64,000 nt of DNA from contig CAVWYT010000011.1 in assembly GCA_963759295.1 (NCBI GenBank), positions 186,001 to 250,000 of the forward strand, read 5' to 3'. The stretch's first letter is position 1, and each line of letters begins with the position of its first letter. Positions 61,015 to 64,000 of this stretch are shown one piece after another. The notes under the pieces are model-generated. The model was not told the origin of the DNA. It worked only from the letters and a program-made list of their open reading frames with translations, and ran no database searches. The translations under genes were made by a program, and so were the position numbers. Origin of the DNA: WHSW01 sp963759295. GTDB taxonomy: Bacteria > Actinomycetota > Thermoleophilia > Solirubrobacterales > 70-9.

Positions 61015-62565
61015 TCAGGCCGCGACGACCAGGCGAAGCTTCGGAAACCGGCCGCCGGTCGAGCGCAGCATGCCGCCGTCGATCAGCGCGTCGACCTCGC
61101 GCAGGAGGTCGTCGGCACGCCAGTCGTGGAAGTCGCCGTAGCCTGGAAGCGCGTCGTAGCGGTACTTTGCGACCACCTTGCTGCGCCCGCCGCGGAGGAT
61201 CTCGACGGTGCGGGTGCGCCCGACCGCGGGATCCGCCTCCCTGACCACGGCCAGGATCGCGCGCTCGATCGAGTCTCGCTCGGCCGCGTCCGCGGGGTTG
61301 CGCGCCCGCGCCGGGGGTGTCGCGATCAGGCGGCCGTCGCAGATATCGCAGCAACGGCCGGAGGCCTGTGGCGCCGTCGGATCCCCGAAGTGCCTGAGGA
61401 TCGCCTCGCGGCGGCATGCCTCGCCGTCGACGAACCCCCATACCTCCCGGTACTGGCGCCAGCGGTGGCGCTTGCCCTCGGGGTCGTCGATCTGGTTGAT
61501 GAAGAACACGTGCAGCCCCTTGTCGCGGCTTTCGGCGAGCAGCACGCAGCGCGACGGTGCCCCGTCGCGCCCGGCGCGCCCCGCCTCCTGGTAGTAGGCC
61601 TCCAGCGACGAGGGCACCGACTCGTGGATCACGGTGCGCACGTCGGCCTTGTCGATCCCCATCCCGAACGCGTTCGTGGCGACCACGACCGGCGTCTGGC
61701 CGGCCATGAAAGCGCGCTGGGCCTCGGCTCGGGGCTCGCGCTCCATTCCCGCGTGGTAGGCGGGCACGCGCACGCCGAGCTCGCGGGCCAGCCGGCTCGC
61801 GGTCTCCTCGGTCCGCTTGCGGGTGCCCGCGTAGACGATCGCCGGAAGCGCCCCCGGCTCGCGCAACAGAGCCGTGGTCGCCTCGCGCTTCGCGCGCGCC
61901 GAGGCGACGGGGAGCACGTCGTAGGAGAGGTTCGGGCGCTCGAAGCCGGTCGTGATCCGGCTCGGGTCGCGCAACCCGAGCCGCCTGACGACGTCGGCGG
62001 CCACGCGCGGGGTCGCGGTCGCGGTCGCGGCGAACGTCGACGCCGCGCCAAGCCGGCGCGCGACGTCGCCGAGCTGGAAGTACTCGGGGCGGAAGTCATG
62101 ACCCCACTGGCTCACGCAATGGGCCTCGTCGACCACGAACAGCCCGATCTCTGCCGCGGCGAGTCGATCGGTGAATCCGGCGGTCGCGAAGCGCTCCGGG
62201 GCGACGTAGAGCATCGTCACCTCGCCGGCCAGGGCGGCCTCGAGCGCCCGGCGGTTGTCGGCGCGATCGCGCTGGGCGTTGATCAGCGCCGCCCGCCCGT
62301 CGAGGCTCTCGACCTGGTCGGTCATCAGCGAGACCAGCGGCGAGACGACGATCGCGAGCCGCCGGTCGAGCAGCGCCGGCAGCTGATAGCAGAGCGACTT
62401 GCCCGCTCCCGTCGGCATCACCAGCAGCACGTCTCGGCCGGCGCGCACCGCCTCGACCGCCTCGCGCTGGCCCGGACGGAACTCCGGATGGCCGAAGTGG
62501 CGCACGAGCTCGGCTCCGAGGTCGTCGGTCGCGGCGTCGATCGCGATCGGGCTCGGGTCTTGCAT
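61015..62565 (-). CDS. recQ: RecQ-family ATP-dependent DNA helicase
   Basis: A 516-aa superfamily 2 helicase; ATG 62565 (GTG 62568 adjacent). Q motif FGHPEFRPGQREAVEAVRAG, Walker A LLVMPTGAGKSLCYQLPALL, DEAH box LFVVDEAHCVSQWGHDFRPE (with the RecQ aromatic loop), motif III TFAATATATPRVAADVVRRL, motif VI AYYQEAGRAGRDGAPSRCVL. A zinc-binding Cys set is present: ACRREAILRHFGD and GRCCDICDGR. The end (TRTVEILRGGRSKVVAKYRY) is RQC-like; no HRDC domain is seen. It acts in recombination and repair. Confidence 0.92.
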   Translation of the reverse strand: MQDPSPIAIDAATDDLGAELVRHFGHPEFRPGQREAVEAVRAGRDVLLVMPTGAGKSLCYQLPALLDRRLAIVVSPLVSLMTDQVESLDGRAALINAQRDRADNRRALEAALAGEVTMLYVAPERFATAGFTDRLAAAEIGLFVVDEAHCVSQWGHDFRPEYFQLGDVARRLGAASTFAATATATPRVAADVVRRLGLRDPSRITTGFERPNLSYDVLPVASARAKREATTALLREPGALPAIVYAGTRKRTEETASRLARELGVRVPAYHAGMEREPRAEAQRAFMAGQTPVVVATNAFGMGIDKADVRTVIHESVPSSLEAYYQEAGRAGRDGAPSRCVLLAESRDKGLHVFFINQIDDPEGKRHRWRQYREVWGFVDGEACRREAILRHFGDPTAPQASGRCCDICDGRLIATPPARARNPADAAERDSIERAILAVVREADPAVGRTRTVEILRGGRSKVVAKYRYDALPGYGDFHDWRADDLLREVDALIDGGMLRSTGGRFPKLRLVVAA

Positions 62566-62626
62566 CACTCAGAGGATGGACGCAGCGGCGGCGGAGGTTT
62601 CGCCCCGCGGGTGGGGCGCGGGGCGG

Positions 62627-64000
62627 TCAGTGCGCGGCCTGCACGACCGGCAGCTCCTCGAGCGCGAACTTGCCGTTCGCCTCGCTGTCGTCGCCGAGCG
62701 GGTAGTCGCCGGTGAAGCAGGCGTCGCAATGGGCCTCGCGCGGGGTGCCGACCGCCTCGTAGACGCCCTCGAGCGACAGGTAGGCGAGTGAATCGGCGCC
62801 GACCTCGCGGGCGACCTCCTCGACCGTGCGCTCGTGGGCGACCATCTCCTCGCGCGTGTGCATGTCGACGCCGTAGTGGCAGGGGTGGCGGATCGGGGGC
62901 GCCGAGATCCGCAGATGGACCTCCTTCGCGCCGGCATCGCGGAGCATGCCGACGATCTGGCGCGTGGTGTTGCCGCGGACGATCGAGTCGTCGACGACGA
63001 CGATCCGCCTGTCGGCGACGATCTCCGGGAGCGGGTTGAACTTCATCCGCAACCCGTGCTTGCGCAGCTCCTGGCCGGGCTGGATGAAGGTGCGCGCGAC
63101 GTAGCGGTTCTTGATCAGCCCGTCGTCCTTCGGCAGCCCACTGGCACGGGCGAAGCCGGTGGCGGCGGGATTGCCCGAGTCCGGGACCGAGATCACGAGG
63201 TCGGCGTCCACCGGCGACTCACGCCAGAGGACCTCGCCCATCTTGCCCCGAACCTCCTGGAGCACGCGACCCTCGAGGCGAGAGTCCGGGCGCGAGAAGT
63301 AGATGTGCTCGAACACGCAATGCGCGGGCCGGGTCGAGGGCACGACCTGCCGGCTCTCGAGCCCGGCGGCGGTCAGCGACACGGCCTCACCGGGCGAGAC
63401 CTCGCGGACCAGCTCGGCGCCGATGATGTCGAACGCGCAGCTCTCGGAGGCGACGCACCAGCGGTCGCCGAGCCGGCCGAGCGACAGTGGGCGGACGCCA
63501 TGGGGATCGCGGAAGGCGACCACGGCGCGCTTCGTCATCACCACGGTCGAGTAGGCGCCCTCGAGCCGCGGCATCACCGCGGCGACGGCGTTCTCGATCG
63601 GCCGCGCCTCCTCGATCGACAGCAGCGCGGCGATGATCTCCGAGTCCGAGGTTCCGCGGAACGAGATCCCTCGCTCGCGGAGATCGCCGTAGAGCTCGAC
63701 CGCGTTGGTGAGGTTGCCGTTGTGGGCGAGCGCCACCTCGCGCCCGTCGTCGCGCCAGACCGGCTGGCTGTTCTCCCACGAGCCGCCGCCGGTGGTCGAA
63801 TAGCGGACGTGCCCGATCGCCATGTCACCGTCGAGCGCCCGCAGCTTCTCCTCGTCGAACACCTGGGAGACGAGGCCGGTCTCGCGAAGCGTGGTGATGT
63901 GCCCGCCCTCGCCGGTCGCGATCCCCGCCGACTCCTGGCCCCGGTGCTGAAGCGCGTAGAGCGCGAAGTAGGAAAGCCGCGCGACGTCGTGTCCGGGTGC
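62627..64000 (-). CDS. purF: Amidophosphoribosyltransferase (start beyond window)
   Basis: 457 codons are present; the frame is open to the right edge, where it reads APGHDVARLSYFALYALQHR, so only about 20 residues with the N-terminal catalytic Cys are outside. Glutaminase part: HRGQESAGIA, GHVRYSTTGGGSWENSQPV, ALAHNGNLTNAVELYGDL. Phosphoribosyltransferase part: RIVVVDDSIVRGNTTRQIVG, the PRPP loop. Possible Fe-S cysteines are seen (CVFEHIYFSRPDSRLEG; HPCHYGVDM; CDACFTGDYP), as in the Bacillus-type enzyme. It makes phosphoribosylamine, the first step of the purine route completed by purN and purH in this window. Confidence 0.95.
   Translation of the reverse strand, partial: APGHDVARLSYFALYALQHRGQESAGIATGEGGHITTLRETGLVSQVFDEEKLRALDGDMAIGHVRYSTTGGGSWENSQPVWRDDGREVALAHNGNLTNAVELYGDLRERGISFRGTSDSEIIAALLSIEEARPIENAVAAVMPRLEGAYSTVVMTKRAVVAFRDPHGVRPLSLGRLGDRWCVASESCAFDIIGAELVREVSPGEAVSLTAAGLESRQVVPSTRPAHCVFEHIYFSRPDSRLEGRVLQEVRGKMGEVLWRESPVDADLVISVPDSGNPAATGFARASGLPKDDGLIKNRYVARTFIQPGQELRKHGLRMKFNPLPEIVADRRIVVVDDSIVRGNTTRQIVGMLRDAGAKEVHLRISAPPIRHPCHYGVDMHTREEMVAHERTVEEVAREVGADSLAYLSLEGVYEAVGTPREAHCDACFTGDYPLGDDSEANGKFALEELPVVQAAH

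Overview
The window is a very GC-rich bacterial chromosome segment, most likely from the Actinomycetota class Thermoleophilia (Solirubrobacterales-like). The signs are strong GC bias at third codon positions, many GTG and TTG starts, a secreted SGNH hydrolase with the C-terminal Ig-like repeat common in that group, and a small acidic protein opening MGILDDAIREHLELKRR. This placement is inference; no rRNA or ribosomal protein gene is present to fix it. I see no phage, transposase, integrase or CRISPR array.

Layout. 0-6.6 kb: GNAT-like acyltransferase, PGRP amidase, DUF3105 protein, alpha/beta hydrolase, metF, a lone Mla/Mce-type ABC ATPase and an SDR. 6.6-7.1 kb: a non-coding stretch rich in RNA-like helices. 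7.1-12.9 kb: a MoxR, DUF58, transglutaminase, glyoxalase, winged-helix run. 13-14.7 kb: SGNH hydrolase and SPW-repeat protein. 15-18.2 kb: a divergent CitE-like lyase / MaoC hydratase / family III CoA-transferase set resembling the mesaconyl-CoA part of glyoxylate-propionyl-CoA assimilation. 18.2-22.7 kb: two tRNA-Ala genes in opposite orientation flanking a diguanylate cyclase, a frameshifted acidic protein and glutamate dehydrogenase. 22.7-26.8 kb: an operon of rhomboid-like protein without its catalytic residues, 60-aa membrane protein, sulfatase and P450.

27-46 kb is dominated by lipoate-dependent 2-oxoacid dehydrogenases. One operon (33.9 to 27.6 kb, minus strand) encodes E1alpha, E1beta, E2, a leucine-dehydrogenase-like enzyme, LipB and LipA, so it combines branched-chain oxoacid oxidation with synthesis of its cofactor. 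A second (45.9 to 39.4 kb, minus strand) encodes the only E3 seen here, a thioesterase, a DsbA-like protein, a second E1alpha/E1beta/E2 set and an SRPBCC-like protein. Between them lie an MMPL transporter and a histidine kinase/response regulator set (34.2-39.4 kb) in which every reading frame is broken. Wherever I could reconstruct the frame, the break is an extra base, so I regard this as a tract of clustered sequence errors.

46.5-49.5 kb: thiamine synthesis (thiE; TPP riboswitch, thiO-thiS fusion, thiG). 49.6-51.2 kb: a PhoD-like phosphatase with one frameshift. 51.2-57.3 kb: sulfur genes. A CstB-like persulfide dioxygenase-rhodanese is divergent from a sulfate ABC transporter (binding protein, CysT, CysW, CysA), followed by a 42-aa membrane peptide and, convergently, a cysteine-free Rrf2 regulator. 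57.3-64 kb: tRNA-Lys, DUF2510 protein, PhzF-like protein, purH, purN, recQ and the start-truncated purF at the window edge.

Several genes (rhomboid, SRPBCC, thiG, MMPL) have family-like N-termini that extend in frame to a CTG codon where ATG or GTG would be expected.
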